Shown: positions 44,080 through 53,003 of the stretch, piece after piece
Position numbering within the stretch: position 1 is the stretch's first letter
Layout of the letters: every line of letters starts with the position of its first letter
Notes under the pieces: model-generated
The model's database searches: none
Seen by the model: the letters and a program-made list of their open reading frames with translations, nothing else
What the model was told of the DNA's origin: nothing
Assembly: GCA_016716765.1 (NCBI GenBank)
Contig: JADJVA010000005.1
Location: 1-64,000 of the forward strand
Source: Bdellovibrionales bacterium
Lineage (GTDB): Bacteria > Bdellovibrionota > Bdellovibrionia > Bdellovibrionales > UBA1609
Length of the DNA stretch: 64,000 nucleotides
Direction: 5' to 3'
Position numbers and translations under genes: made by a program

Positions 44080-45768
44080 TTAGGCATCAACCTGAGTATT
44101 TGTGAGGACTTCTTCGATACTTGAGATTCCCTTTAAAACTTTCTGAATACCGTGGTCGCGAAAGGTTTTCATTCCATCTCGAAGAGCGGCCTTTTTGATC
44201 GTGCCGCCGTCCTGTCTCTGCATAATGAGGGTTCGAATTTCTTCGGTAATGAGAAGCAATTCTTGAATGACAGTTCGCCCAATATAGCCCTTTTGGTTGC
44301 ATTCATTGCAGCCAACCGGCCGACAGATATTGGCGCCGCGCACTTGGCTTCTAGTGAGGTCGAGACTTGCCAATTCGACGTCCGTGGGGTCATAGGTTTG
44401 TTTGCAGTGAGGACACAAAATTCTCACAAGCCTCTGGGCAATCACACCAAGCAAAGAAGTTGCAATCAAAAAAGGTTCACAGCCCATGTCAATGAGTCGC
44501 GGAAAGACTCCGGCAGAATCATTGGTATGAATTGTTGAAAGAACCAAGTGGCCCGTGAGCGAAGCGTTGATCGCGATGTCTGCAGTTTCGAGATCTCGAA
44601 TCTCACCGACCATGATGACGTTCGGATCTTGTCGCAAAATGGATCTCAATCCCGTCGAGAAGGTGAGTCCGATTTTCGAATTGACCTGGATCTGCCCGAT
44701 TCCATGAATTCGCTGCTCCACCGGATCTTCGACCGTGATAATATTCTTATCAATGGAGTTAATTTTTGTGAGACAGGCATAAAGTGTCGTTGATTTACCA
44801 CTTCCTGTCGGGCCCGTGACAAGAAAAATTCCATATGTCTTCGAGAGGAGATGACTGATGTTTTTAAGACTTTCTTCAGAAAATCCTAATTGTTCTAATT
44901 CGAGTACAACATTGGATCGATCCTGAAGACGAAGCACGAGGCGTTCTCCGAAGGCCGTTGGGACTGAGCTCACCCTCACATCAATGTCTTTTCCGGCCAG
45001 CTTCAAAGGAATCCGACCATCTTGTGGAAGGCGTTTCTCTGCAATATTCAAATTGGCCATCACTTTTATTCGAGAAGTGATGGAGTTTTGCAATTTTTTT
45101 GGCGGCTTGAAGATATCGAAAAGAATCCCATCAATACGAAATCGAACAACCATGTCTTTTTCGTAAGGCTCCAAATGAATATCGGAAGCCTTTTCTTTCA
45201 CCGATCGAAAGAGCAAGGTATTGACCAATTTAATCACTGGAGCATCGTCATCTCCGGCCTCCAGAAGATCAATAACGGGGTCATCGAGGTCGTACTCCTC
45301 GCTTTCGATATCATCGAGGCCCTCCAGGGCTGCGGTGCTCTTTTCATAGACTCGGTTGATCGCTTCCTGGAGCTTGGCACTTGTCGTGACTTTCACTTCT
45401 ATGCGTTTGGAAAACAAAACGCGCAAGTCATCCAATACCTTGAGATTAATAGGATTTGAGGTCAGGACGACGAGCTTGTCTGTCTCGAGTCGAAAAGGGA
45501 GAACCTCGTTGTTCTTGGCGTAGTTGATGGGAATATCCCGAATCAAATCGACGGGTATATCTCCGTAGGGAATTTCCTTGATAAAGGCCACATCCAAAAA
45601 ATCGCAAAGATCAGCGAGGGCTTCTTCGGGATTGTTGTAGCCCTTCGCCTCGAGCATTTCCTTGAGGGATCGTCCGTTTTTATCTAATAGCTTGAGCAAA
45701 GACGGGAGTTGCTCCGCAGTAATGCCCGTGCCTTTGATAAGAAGTGTTTCGTAGTTATGAGTCGCCAT
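44080..45768 (-). CDS. gspE: Type II secretion ATPase GspE
   Basis: 562 residues. N1E/PilB-like N-domain, then the secretion ATPase core: GPTGSGKST (Walker A), NVIMVGEIRDLETADIAI (Walker B region), HLVLSTIHTND, plus the zinc site CPHCKQ and CNECNQKGYIGR that marks GspE/PilB. Hydrolyses ATP at the inner-membrane base to push the pseudopilus. Confidence 0.95.
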   Translation of the reverse strand: MATHNYETLLIKGTGITAEQLPSLLKLLDKNGRSLKEMLEAKGYNNPEEALADLCDFLDVAFIKEIPYGDIPVDLIRDIPINYAKNNEVLPFRLETDKLVVLTSNPINLKVLDDLRVLFSKRIEVKVTTSAKLQEAINRVYEKSTAALEGLDDIESEEYDLDDPVIDLLEAGDDDAPVIKLVNTLLFRSVKEKASDIHLEPYEKDMVVRFRIDGILFDIFKPPKKLQNSITSRIKVMANLNIAEKRLPQDGRIPLKLAGKDIDVRVSSVPTAFGERLVLRLQDRSNVVLELEQLGFSEESLKNISHLLSKTYGIFLVTGPTGSGKSTTLYACLTKINSIDKNIITVEDPVEQRIHGIGQIQVNSKIGLTFSTGLRSILRQDPNVIMVGEIRDLETADIAINASLTGHLVLSTIHTNDSAGVFPRLIDMGCEPFLIATSLLGVIAQRLVRILCPHCKQTYDPTDVELASLDLTRSQVRGANICRPVGCNECNQKGYIGRTVIQELLLITEEIRTLIMQRQDGGTIKKAALRDGMKTFRDHGIQKVLKGISSIEEVLTNTQVDA

Positions 45769-45824
45769 AGTTCCTGCTATCGTATCCAGATTCGAAGCTT
45801 ACAGCAAGAACAAGGGGCCCCTCT

Positions 45825-48176
45825 TTAAAAGGATTCAACGGCCGGCTCCTCTAAAGGCTCAGGAACTTCTCCTGGTTCTGGTTCCGGTGTGACCGAAATC
45901 TCATCAGAGCTCTCAGCGGGAAGCGGTTTGAGGGCTCCGCTCGAGCGCTTTGGTGATGAACTCGATCGGCTGTTGCTTGCGCGTCGCGGGAGTTTGTCAA
46001 TGATCTCCCCATGAGGATCTCTGCCACCCATAGAATTCTTTATAAAATCAATTCGCTCATCAATTTTGAAGTTGAGAATCTCCGCGTTATCCTGAGAGTC
46101 TCGGACAATTTGAGGAGTGATGAATACCACCAAGTTTGATTTATTTTTTTGGCTATTTTTTCCTTTGAAGAGCCAACCCAGAATGGGGATATCCCCCAGT
46201 ATGGGGATCTTTGTAATTTTCTCGGTTTCGGCGTCCGACATGAGTCCTCCCAACACGGCTGTGTCTCCTGAGTTGACCACAATCTGGGTTTTGATGAGTC
46301 GTTTGGTGGTTGCAACCGCTGCTTTCCCGAGGTCGCCCTGGATTTGCGTTTGGGAAAGTTGGGCCACATGCTGTTCAATTTTCATTTTGACAGACTCTGT
46401 GTCGGGACTAATGAAGGGCGTGATGATCAACTTTATTGTGACATCTTCACGATTGGCAGTTGTTGAAATGGCCCCTCCCACCGCCGCTTGATTTTGGCTG
46501 AGGTTAACAGGAATCTTTTCTCCCACTTCTATGGTTGCTTCTTCGTTGTCGAGAGCCATGATTTGGGGAGTCGAGAGAATATTTCCGCCGGCAGAACTCT
46601 TAATGAATTTGACGAGGCCAACGAGACTAGACACCGTTGCTGTTGTGCCACCCGCCTTGAGTTCAAAGGTTTGTCCGCTTCCAAACCCAAGAATTCCTCC
46701 CAAATCACCGGCGGGATCGATGAGTGAAGCGATGGATTCGTTGGATCGAAAACCCATACGGCCAATTCCATTGCTGCTTCGGTCAAAGGCGTAGTAATCA
46801 ACCCCCCAATTTTGGCCGTTGGTAGAATTCATTTCCATGATGATGGCTTTCACAAAGACTTGGTCCCTGGCGATATCAATTTTTGACAGAATATTTTTGA
46901 CGATTTCATAATCCTGTTTGCTAGCTGTGACGATGAGACTGTTTGTGTTCTTGTCGGCAGCGACCTGAACTTCCCCTCCGAAGACACGAGCTCCCTGGGA
47001 AAGGGGATTTGCCACGCCGGTGGGATTGTTCGGTGCTCCGCCTCCGCCTCCTGCGCCACTCGCCTTTTTTGCCTCAGCCGCGATTCCGTTGAGAACCTTT
47101 TCGATTTGTTCTGCTTCGCTGTGTCTGACATAGTAAACAAAAACCCCCCCTTGGTCTTCGGGACGGAGTTTAAAATCAAGCTTTGCGATCAGCTGATGAA
47201 TTTTAGCAATTCCCGCTTTGTTTCCAACGACGATGATCGAATTGGTGCGGTCATCATTCACGACAAGGGAATAGGACTCAGCACCCGAACCGCCACCGGT
47301 TTCGCTGCCAGAGCTGCGCCGAAATTGAGGCACTCCGGACGAAAACCGGTTTGAACCACGCTTTTCGCCCTTATTGATGATTTGATCAAGTAGGTCGGCC
47401 ACGTCTTTGGCTTTGGCGTAACGGATTCGGATAACAGTCAATTGTTCTTCGAATCCGGGAACATCGAGCTGGTTGATGATATTCATCACCCGTTCTATGT
47501 TCGAGCCATAGTCTGAAATGATAATGGAGTTAGTTGGCGCATACGGGACCATTTCTCCATCTTTGGAAGGGAGAATGCGGAGTTCCTTGTTGACGTCCGC
47601 TGCATTAATATATTTGAGCTTAATGATTCGCGTGATGAGTTGATCTGAGTTTGGAAAATAGTTTCCGGAGTAAGTTTCGATGCTATCCCGTTGGGCATTT
47701 CGAGCCGCTTTGATCTTCAGAAATTTTCCTGAGGGAACTACGGTGTAGCCATTGATCGCCAGAGCTGACAAAAACGCCTTGTAGGCCTCGGCGACGGAGA
47801 CTTGAGTTGGCGCGATGATCGTAATTTTGCCTCGGACCTGAGGGTCGACGATAAAGTTTTTTCCGGTGAGTTCAGAAATAGCCTTGATGACGTCCGAAAT
47901 TTCAGCATTAGGGTAATCGAAACTCTCAATAAGATCTGGGAAATTTTCGTTCGTAATATCTTCTGGATTAGCGAAAGCGAATGCCTTTTTCTTAGGATCC
48001 TTTTCGTCGGGACTTGGTTTTTCTGTGGGCGTAAGATGAGCTTGTCCGGGGCTGTTTTCTAGAGACCCGACGGCACTTTCTGCCTGGGCTAAGGCTTCAT
48101 GAAAATGCGGAATTGGGACCATTAGAACAAGGCAAAGGACGGCAAATGTCGCAATCAGAGTTGTTGTCGCTTTCAT
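45825..48176 (-). CDS. gspD: Type II secretion secretin GspD
   Basis: Start set at ATG 48176, after a GAAGGA site; the open frame begins at 48221. The signal peptide follows the chosen start (TTTLIATFAVLCLVLMV). N0-N3 ring domains run through the first half (DVIKAISELTGKNFIVDPQV, then repeated KYINAADVNKELRILPS and RIRYAKAKDVADLL blocks). The secretin core has VPLL-type GDIPILGWLFKGKNSQKNKSN and VVFITPQIV near the end. The long Ser/Pro-rich tail (about 70 residues) may be the region where a pilotin binds. It forms the outer-membrane channel. Confidence 0.94.
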   Translation of the reverse strand: MKATTTLIATFAVLCLVLMVPIPHFHEALAQAESAVGSLENSPGQAHLTPTEKPSPDEKDPKKKAFAFANPEDITNENFPDLIESFDYPNAEISDVIKAISELTGKNFIVDPQVRGKITIIAPTQVSVAEAYKAFLSALAINGYTVVPSGKFLKIKAARNAQRDSIETYSGNYFPNSDQLITRIIKLKYINAADVNKELRILPSKDGEMVPYAPTNSIIISDYGSNIERVMNIINQLDVPGFEEQLTVIRIRYAKAKDVADLLDQIINKGEKRGSNRFSSGVPQFRRSSGSETGGGSGAESYSLVVNDDRTNSIIVVGNKAGIAKIHQLIAKLDFKLRPEDQGGVFVYYVRHSEAEQIEKVLNGIAAEAKKASGAGGGGGAPNNPTGVANPLSQGARVFGGEVQVAADKNTNSLIVTASKQDYEIVKNILSKIDIARDQVFVKAIIMEMNSTNGQNWGVDYYAFDRSSNGIGRMGFRSNESIASLIDPAGDLGGILGFGSGQTFELKAGGTTATVSSLVGLVKFIKSSAGGNILSTPQIMALDNEEATIEVGEKIPVNLSQNQAAVGGAISTTANREDVTIKLIITPFISPDTESVKMKIEQHVAQLSQTQIQGDLGKAAVATTKRLIKTQIVVNSGDTAVLGGLMSDAETEKITKIPILGDIPILGWLFKGKNSQKNKSNLVVFITPQIVRDSQDNAEILNFKIDERIDFIKNSMGGRDPHGEIIDKLPRRASNSRSSSSPKRSSGALKPLPAESSDEISVTPEPEPGEVPEPLEEPAVESF

Positions 48177-48255
48177 GGGGATCCTTCCTTCTAACTTCTT
48201 CTTTCGTTTTTCGAAAAACAAATTCTCATTTCAAATCTCATCGCTCACTTTGTAA

Positions 48256-49197
48256 TTATTCTGTCACTGTGTAACTGAAATTTTCATCTCTTCCATTGCG
48301 TTCGATGCCCAGTTGGATGTTATTTGCGGACTTCAGGGTATTGTAAAACTCCATCGCTCGCGTGGGACTATTCACCATTTCGCCATTCACTGATTTGATG
48401 ACGTCCATGGTTTTAAATCCAAGTTTTTCAAAAATACTGCCCGGGTTGATTGAAACGAAACGAAATCCTTCCACCCGTCCTCCGGAGCCCGGAACAATAT
48501 TTGGAACCATGCGTGCTTGATTTAGGATTTCAGAGAGGTTGGCTGTGTATTTTGAGAGATCCTCGCGTCTGAGTGAAAAATCATATTCTCCGCGCTTTTC
48601 AACTTCGCTTCCGCCAGTGGCACGTGGTGACTTGAGGCCAAAGTTAATTTTCTCGTCTTTTGGAATCTCAATGTACTCGAGACGGCTGTTGGCAAGATTG
48701 CGAAAAGTCACTCTGCGTCGTTCGATCTTCGTGATTCGCGCAATTCCATCAATTTCTTCATCGAGTCGCAGAACCTGGGTTTCGTTTTTATTCCTCAAGT
48801 TAATCGAAGCCACTGATTTCTTTGTGTCAGCATGAACAATGGTTCCCTCGAGTTTGAGGGGAAGTTGGGAGAGAATGGCGGGGCGGTCAGCTTCTCCTTC
48901 GCCGCCTCCCTCTGCCGAAATGGGAGGAGGAATTTTGCCGTCTGAATTGAAGAGGTTGCGGTCGGCGATCGATTCATAATCGAGTTTATTGGCCTGTCGA
49001 ACTCGGCTAGGCCCGGTGACCTTAGCTGGAGGAGCCTCAGTGGGCAGCATTGATGGACGGTAGGACAGAATCGAAAGGTCACTGAGAATGTATCCAAGAA
49101 AGACCGCAAACAAATAGACATAGACCGCTTCGAAGGGAGGCCGACCGCCACCCTTCACCGAATCAAAAAATGTTCCTTTGCCCCCAAGCCACCTCAT
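48256..49197 (-). CDS. gspC: Type II secretion protein GspC with PDZ domain
   Basis: ATG 49197 is favoured; the frame opens at a TTG at 49215. One membrane helix (YVYLFAVFLGYILSDLSIL), then the homology region (NLFNSDGKIP to LKLEGTIVHADTKKSVASI) that contacts the GspD N0 domain. The C-terminal PDZ-like part has GFRFVSINPGSIFEKLGFKT and IKSVNGEMVNSPTRAMEFY. First gene of the operon gspCDEFGHIJKLMN. Confidence 0.88.
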   Translation of the reverse strand: MRWLGGKGTFFDSVKGGGRPPFEAVYVYLFAVFLGYILSDLSILSYRPSMLPTEAPPAKVTGPSRVRQANKLDYESIADRNLFNSDGKIPPPISAEGGGEGEADRPAILSQLPLKLEGTIVHADTKKSVASINLRNKNETQVLRLDEEIDGIARITKIERRRVTFRNLANSRLEYIEIPKDEKINFGLKSPRATGGSEVEKRGEYDFSLRREDLSKYTANLSEILNQARMVPNIVPGSGGRVEGFRFVSINPGSIFEKLGFKTMDVIKSVNGEMVNSPTRAMEFYNTLKSANNIQLGIERNGRDENFSYTVTE

Positions 49198-49471
49198 TGG
49201 TTGAAATCTTAGCAAAGGGAGGGATGATTAGGCTAAAGGAATCTCATTTTTTTTAATGATTCAGAGGACTTTACTGAATACAAAAAACCATCTCATCAAA
49301 ATTTAACCTGGACCAGACCAAAGTCACCAGTCAGTTTTTACTCCCAAGAGGAAACGAGGCTATCCTAAATTTTCATGGTCACGCATAAATATTTCATCAC
49401 AATTTGTTAAAGGGGAGATGCAGCATTTTGCTGGGATCGAATCTGATCGTATCGTGGTCAGTTTTTGGTCT

Positions 49472-49487
49472 CGGCATGGCACTTGCT
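49472..49487 (+). promoter_or_regulatory. Sigma-54-type promoter match
   Basis: CGGCATGGCACTTGCT agrees with the consensus TGGCAYRNNNNTTGCW at every fixed position except the first base. The invariant GG (49473-49474) and GC (49485-49486) are separated by 10 bases, as required. Transcription would begin near 49498 and lead into the gene at 49618. An activator of the NtrC type would be needed; none lies in this window. Confidence 0.55.
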
Positions 49488-49561
49488 CATAGTTGTGACC
49501 AGATACTCATCCCATGAGTGTCTAGTATTGGGGGATCCTTTCGTAAGGGGAAAGTTCAAAA

Positions 49562-49598
49562 GGTTTTTTAAAAACTAGGCTGTGTTTTTTTAAAAACC
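49562..49598 (+). repeat. AU-rich leader hairpin before the FabD-like gene
   Basis: GGTTTTTTAAAAAC (49562-49575) and GTTTTTTTAAAAACC (49584-49598) are near-perfect inverted repeats around an 8-base loop, with each arm also close to palindromic. It sits downstream of the predicted sigma-54 start and upstream of the ribosome-binding site. It may influence translation or message stability. Confidence 0.55.
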
Positions 49599-49617
49599 GT
49601 GAACTCGGGGGGTATCT

Positions 49618-50334
49618 GTGTCTGAAGCAGTGGTCTTTCAGGGGCTCAATGCATTGGATTTTATCGACATTCGCGCCAACGTGGTTCGAATTCCAGAAGT
49701 GACAAAACGAATTTCAGAGGCTCAAAAAAGTTGGGACGCAAGTGGTGCCAATTCCCTCGATCTTTGCAATTTTATTGCCTCAGAAGATCGAGTTTTTTTG
49801 GGCAATATTCGTCTCAAGAGTATGGCTTCTGCAATTGTTCAGGTGGGTCTTTTTGATCGCTATCTGAGATTCCATCAGCGACCCAACATTTTTGTGGGAA
49901 ATACGAATGGGGATTCCGCTATGCTCGTTTCATCTGGAAAAATGAGCTTTAGCGAAATGATTTCAACGAGTCCTGCTTTGAAGGTGACTCGGCCCCTGGT
50001 TCCCATGTCGTTTCAGGAACCTACACCTTATTTGAGTGGGATATCTCTCACTCAATACGGTGCGATATTTGAATCAAAGGATGTGAGAGGAGAGGTCTTG
50101 AGAGAAGAACTTCCGGTGGACAAAATTGATCCTTCTCGGATTGTTACGGCCTTGGTGGGTGATTACGGAGTTCGTCGCTTCGTCAATTTTGGTCCTGGAA
50201 ATCTGCTTTTCTCTAATTTGGAAGGGGATTTGCGCTTAGCCGACATTCAAGTTCTGGAATCAATAGATCTCGATCCCATGCTAAGCTGGTTTTGGCAGGG
50301 GCTTCGTCATCGTGAATTGGCACTCGCTCAATAA
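49618..50334 (+). CDS. FabD-like protein with altered catalytic motif
   Basis: 238 residues, GTG start with a G-rich ribosome-binding site. It resembles malonyl-CoA:ACP transacylase (FabD) in outline: VVFQGLNALDF at the start against the FabD FPGQGS region, then KSMASAIVQVGLFDRYLRFH, then VGNTNGDSAMLVSSGKMSFSEMI where FabD has GHSxGEyaALvaAGvlSfedal, and near the end RFVNFGPGNLL against FVEIGPGkvL. The active-site serine motif GHSxG is replaced by GNTNG, and the protein is shorter than FabD (about 310). It may be a non-catalytic relative or have a different use. The match is by eye, so moderate confidence only. Confidence 0.45.
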   Translation: MSEAVVFQGLNALDFIDIRANVVRIPEVTKRISEAQKSWDASGANSLDLCNFIASEDRVFLGNIRLKSMASAIVQVGLFDRYLRFHQRPNIFVGNTNGDSAMLVSSGKMSFSEMISTSPALKVTRPLVPMSFQEPTPYLSGISLTQYGAIFESKDVRGEVLREELPVDKIDPSRIVTALVGDYGVRRFVNFGPGNLLFSNLEGDLRLADIQVLESIDLDPMLSWFWQGLRHRELALAQ

Positions 50335-50348
50335 CAGGCCTTATGGGG

Positions 50349-51461
50349 TCACCAGTAGGCGAGTTCAAAATCTGGTGGCTCATAAAGATGTGTTGGTTTG
50401 AGAAAATCGGGAACCGACTGTTCTGGTGAGAGCATACAATAAAAACCACCCGGAATTGTGGCGGAGATGAATCCTCGAGGCGGTGTTGTCAGCCAGTAAT
50501 TGTCGAAGTGCGTGTACACAAGGGCTTCATTGCCGACAGTTGATCGATAACTATGTTCTAAAAGTGAATAGAAAATATCTGGATTTTCTGCGAACAGGTG
50601 GGTGAGAAACGAAAAATCGAGGGGCTTTCCAATTGGCGGCAGTCGTTTTGCCAATCCTAAGAAGGAGAGCAAATGAAGTCCTTCCTTTAAAGTAGTGGCC
50701 TGAGGGGAATAGTTGACAGGAAGAATCGTTTGAATTCTGGATGGGGACCATTTTGCCGTGCAACCGAGAATGTTTTTGTGATTGTCTTTAGCTAAGATAA
50801 AATCATCCCATTTCAAGTCTGCCCATCGGTCAATGTACTGGACAACATTTTCTGACTCAGGAGAAAAGCAGAGAGGCTTTATAGCTTTTTTTTTGAGTAA
50901 ATAGTCAATGAGAGCATCGCGATCAGATTCTTCAAATGAAGTTATTCTAATTGACGGCAATGGCTTTGGTCGCAAGGGCCACATACCATGGAGACTTACG
51001 ATTTGAAAGCGACGAAAGAGGAAGTAACGAGGCAGTTTTCTTTTCATTGAGCGGGGGCGAACGAAGGCATTGTAGGCCTGCTTCTGATTTTGTGCGACCA
51101 CGGAAAAAACATACCGGCACTGGCGCTTCTCTTTTTCTCTTTCTAGGATTGGCAGGAAGTGTTGAGACCAGCTCAGTACAGCTCCACGGGAGGGAGAAAC
51201 CCGTAGGTCCGTTGCAATGCAGATCGTTTCCATGTTTCCTTCGATACGAGCCCGACGAAAGACAAGGGAGGCCATGGCTTCAGGTGTGCCCTGGTCACCA
51301 AGCAATACGTAGGTGGTAAAATCATCCGATTGCAATCTGTATTGATTGAAAAATGAGGTCTTTCTTTCGAACGAAAGGTCCACGGCTCCAGGAAGTGACG
51401 CACTTTTAAAATAGGTGGTCAATTTGTCGTTGTCTTCGAGTGTCGCTCGCACCAAACGCAT
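50349..51461 (-). CDS. GNAT-like protein, 370 aa, function unknown
   Basis: The N-terminal half looks like a GNAT acetyltransferase (MRLVRATLEDNDKLTTYF start, ASLVFRRARIEGNMETICIA, LRVSPSRGAVLSWSQHFLP where the acetyl-CoA loop would lie). A second segment from about residue 170 (SIRITSFEESDRDALIDYLL) could be a second GNAT-like domain, so the protein may be a tandem. No substrate indicated. The gene overlaps the next upstream gene by one base (TAATG), implying translational coupling with the cobalamin adenosyltransferase. It ends convergently with the FabD-like gene after only 14 bases. Confidence 0.55.
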   Translation of the reverse strand: MRLVRATLEDNDKLTTYFKSASLPGAVDLSFERKTSFFNQYRLQSDDFTTYVLLGDQGTPEAMASLVFRRARIEGNMETICIATDLRVSPSRGAVLSWSQHFLPILEREKEKRQCRYVFSVVAQNQKQAYNAFVRPRSMKRKLPRYFLFRRFQIVSLHGMWPLRPKPLPSIRITSFEESDRDALIDYLLKKKAIKPLCFSPESENVVQYIDRWADLKWDDFILAKDNHKNILGCTAKWSPSRIQTILPVNYSPQATTLKEGLHLLSFLGLAKRLPPIGKPLDFSFLTHLFAENPDIFYSLLEHSYRSTVGNEALVYTHFDNYWLTTPPRGFISATIPGGFYCMLSPEQSVPDFLKPTHLYEPPDFELAYW

Positions 51462-52045
51462 TATTTTTTCCAGGTTAAGTCAGCGAAGCCCATCTGTAAA
51501 TTAGTGTACCGAGCGAAAACAAAAAGATAATCACTCATTCGATTGAGAAAGACCAGAATAAATGGCTCCACCCGCCCTCCCTCTTCGATAAGCTCAGTCA
51601 CTATGCGTTCGGCGCGTCGACAAATAGTTCGTGAAAGGTGGAGGGAGGCCGAGGCTTTGCAGCCTCCTGGCAAGATAAACTCAGTGAGCGCGGGGAGTTG
51701 TTTGGTCCATTCGTCGATTTGTCTTTCAAGATGTTCAGACATACCAGGACCAAGAATGGGCAAGCGGTGGCTAAATGATTCCTCATCACAAGCGAGATGA
51801 CTACCGACAGAAAAAAGTTGGTTTTGAAGCCTTTGGATTTCATCAAGACCCTGTCTAACAAAACCGGCAAGGTTTGCGAGGTTGATTAAAGATTGCAGTT
51901 CAGCTCCCACTAGGCCCAGTGAGCTATTCAGCTCGTCAATCGTTCCGTAGGCTGCAATGCGTGTGTGGGACTTTGAAACACTTTTTCCGTTGACGAGAGA
52001 GGTCTGTCCAAGGTCTCCGCGGCCGGTATAGATTTTTGTTGTCAT
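51461..52045 (-). CDS. Cob(I)alamin adenosyltransferase, PduO type
   Basis: Transfers adenosyl from ATP to cobalamin. Start set at ATG 52045 (MTTKIYTGRGDLGQTSL); the frame opens 12 codons earlier. TKIYTGRGDLGQTSL and AYGTIDELNSSLG are the ATP-binding N-terminus, FILPGGCKASASLHLSRTICRRAER is the substrate-site helix, and LVFLNRMSDYLFVFARY is the C-terminal block. The usual length (195 residues). No B12-dependent enzyme is next to it, and no cobalamin riboswitch was seen upstream. Confidence 0.9.
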   Translation of the reverse strand: MTTKIYTGRGDLGQTSLVNGKSVSKSHTRIAAYGTIDELNSSLGLVGAELQSLINLANLAGFVRQGLDEIQRLQNQLFSVGSHLACDEESFSHRLPILGPGMSEHLERQIDEWTKQLPALTEFILPGGCKASASLHLSRTICRRAERIVTELIEEGGRVEPFILVFLNRMSDYLFVFARYTNLQMGFADLTWKK

Positions 52046-52183
52046 TGCGACATCTAACCACAAAAAACCCTCCTCAGCCAACAGCTTTCCAGAATCGATG
52101 AGTCGAGAAATAAATAGAAGTTGTCAGGGCATCTATTTCTGCCATGATATCCAGAAAGAGAGAGAGAGCAAGAGGAGGCCTTT

Positions 52184-52981
52184 TTGCGCGCTTTTTTTAT
52201 TTCTGTCCCTCATTCTGGAGAACAGGTTCCCGAAGAAACGCCCTGGCTTGAAGGTTTGGAGGAGCCCTTGTTAATGTTTGATGTGGATCGGTACGTGGAC
52301 TTACTTTATCGTCCCATTGTAGAAAGTCTGAAGATTCCTTGGGTTGTTGCGACTTGGCATCGGTATGTGGTGGATCTCAACCGATTGCCTTCAGATGTGG
52401 ATGAGGAAAGTCTGATTGGTTCAGATCATCCAAAAGGTGCCTTCACATACGGGTTTCATTGGGTTAAGACCACTGCGGGAATGAGATTGATGAAGGAGCC
52501 TATTTCCAGAGAATTGCATGACGTGATGGTAGAAAAGTTTTTTGATCCCTTTCATCGAGATTTGAAGTCCATTTATGGGAGATTTCGCGAGGCTGGTGCT
52601 GCTGATGTTTATCATATTGACGCGCATAGCATGCCGAGTCGAGGCACAGAAGCCCACCGCGATAAAGGAGAAGAGAGGGCACAAGTTGTTATCAGCGATG
52701 TGAATGGCAAGAGCTGCAGCTCATGGTTTCGAGATCTTGTCGTCAACTCTTATAAGGCCGCGGGCTTTTCGGTTGCTGTCAACTGGCCGTACCTTGGTGG
52801 GCGCATCACTCAGTCTTACGGTTGCCCGGAAAAGGGTCAGCACGTTATTCAGGTTGAATTAAATAGGTCCATATATATGGATGAAGTGAGCAAGAAAATA
52901 AAGCAAATAAATTTGCAGGAAGTTCAGAGTAAACTCTCAGGAGCTGTAAAATCGATTTACTTAGCGCTTCCGGAGTTTTAA
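52184..52981 (+). CDS. N-formylglutamate amidohydrolase family protein
   Basis: 265 residues. The start is a TTG at 52184 because AGGAGG lies 5 bases before it. VPHSGEQVPEE, FDVDRYVDLLY, DLNRLPSD and HIDAHSMPSRG (metal-binding D-H region) are typical of the zinc-dependent N-formylglutamate deformylase (HutG/FGase) family, which works on formylated amino acids in histidine breakdown or on other amides. No hut genes are next to it, so the substrate is uncertain. Transcribed with the cytochrome assembly genes after a 22-base gap. Confidence 0.8.
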   Translation: MRAFFISVPHSGEQVPEETPWLEGLEEPLLMFDVDRYVDLLYRPIVESLKIPWVVATWHRYVVDLNRLPSDVDEESLIGSDHPKGAFTYGFHWVKTTAGMRLMKEPISRELHDVMVEKFFDPFHRDLKSIYGRFREAGAADVYHIDAHSMPSRGTEAHRDKGEERAQVVISDVNGKSCSSWFRDLVVNSYKAAGFSVAVNWPYLGGRITQSYGCPEKGQHVIQVELNRSIYMDEVSKKIKQINLQEVQSKLSGAVKSIYLALPEF

Positions 52982-53003
52982 GAGTGGGTACAAGGAACGA
53001 TTT

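Larger units (their letters stand above)
49198..49617. other. Divergent intergenic region upstream of gspC
   Basis: No gene seen. The right part holds a sigma-54-type promoter match and an AU-rich leader hairpin, both listed separately. CAGCA-TTT-TGCTG at 49421-49433 is a small inverted repeat 39 bases upstream of that promoter match. No clear promoter for gspC was found by eye on the minus strand. Confidence 0.5.

Noticed and set aside
46500..47500. Several 70-120-codon frames opposite gspD
   Set aside because: They are antisense shadows of a gene with strong codon bias and lack independent signals.
51461..52183. Cobalamin riboswitch near the adenosyltransferase
   Set aside because: The upstream region is only about 140 bases and shows no B12-box-like conserved element by eye.
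52149..52184. Purine-rich AG repeat before the amidohydrolase gene as a microsatellite
   Set aside because: Short and irregular; explained by the ribosome-binding site and base composition.
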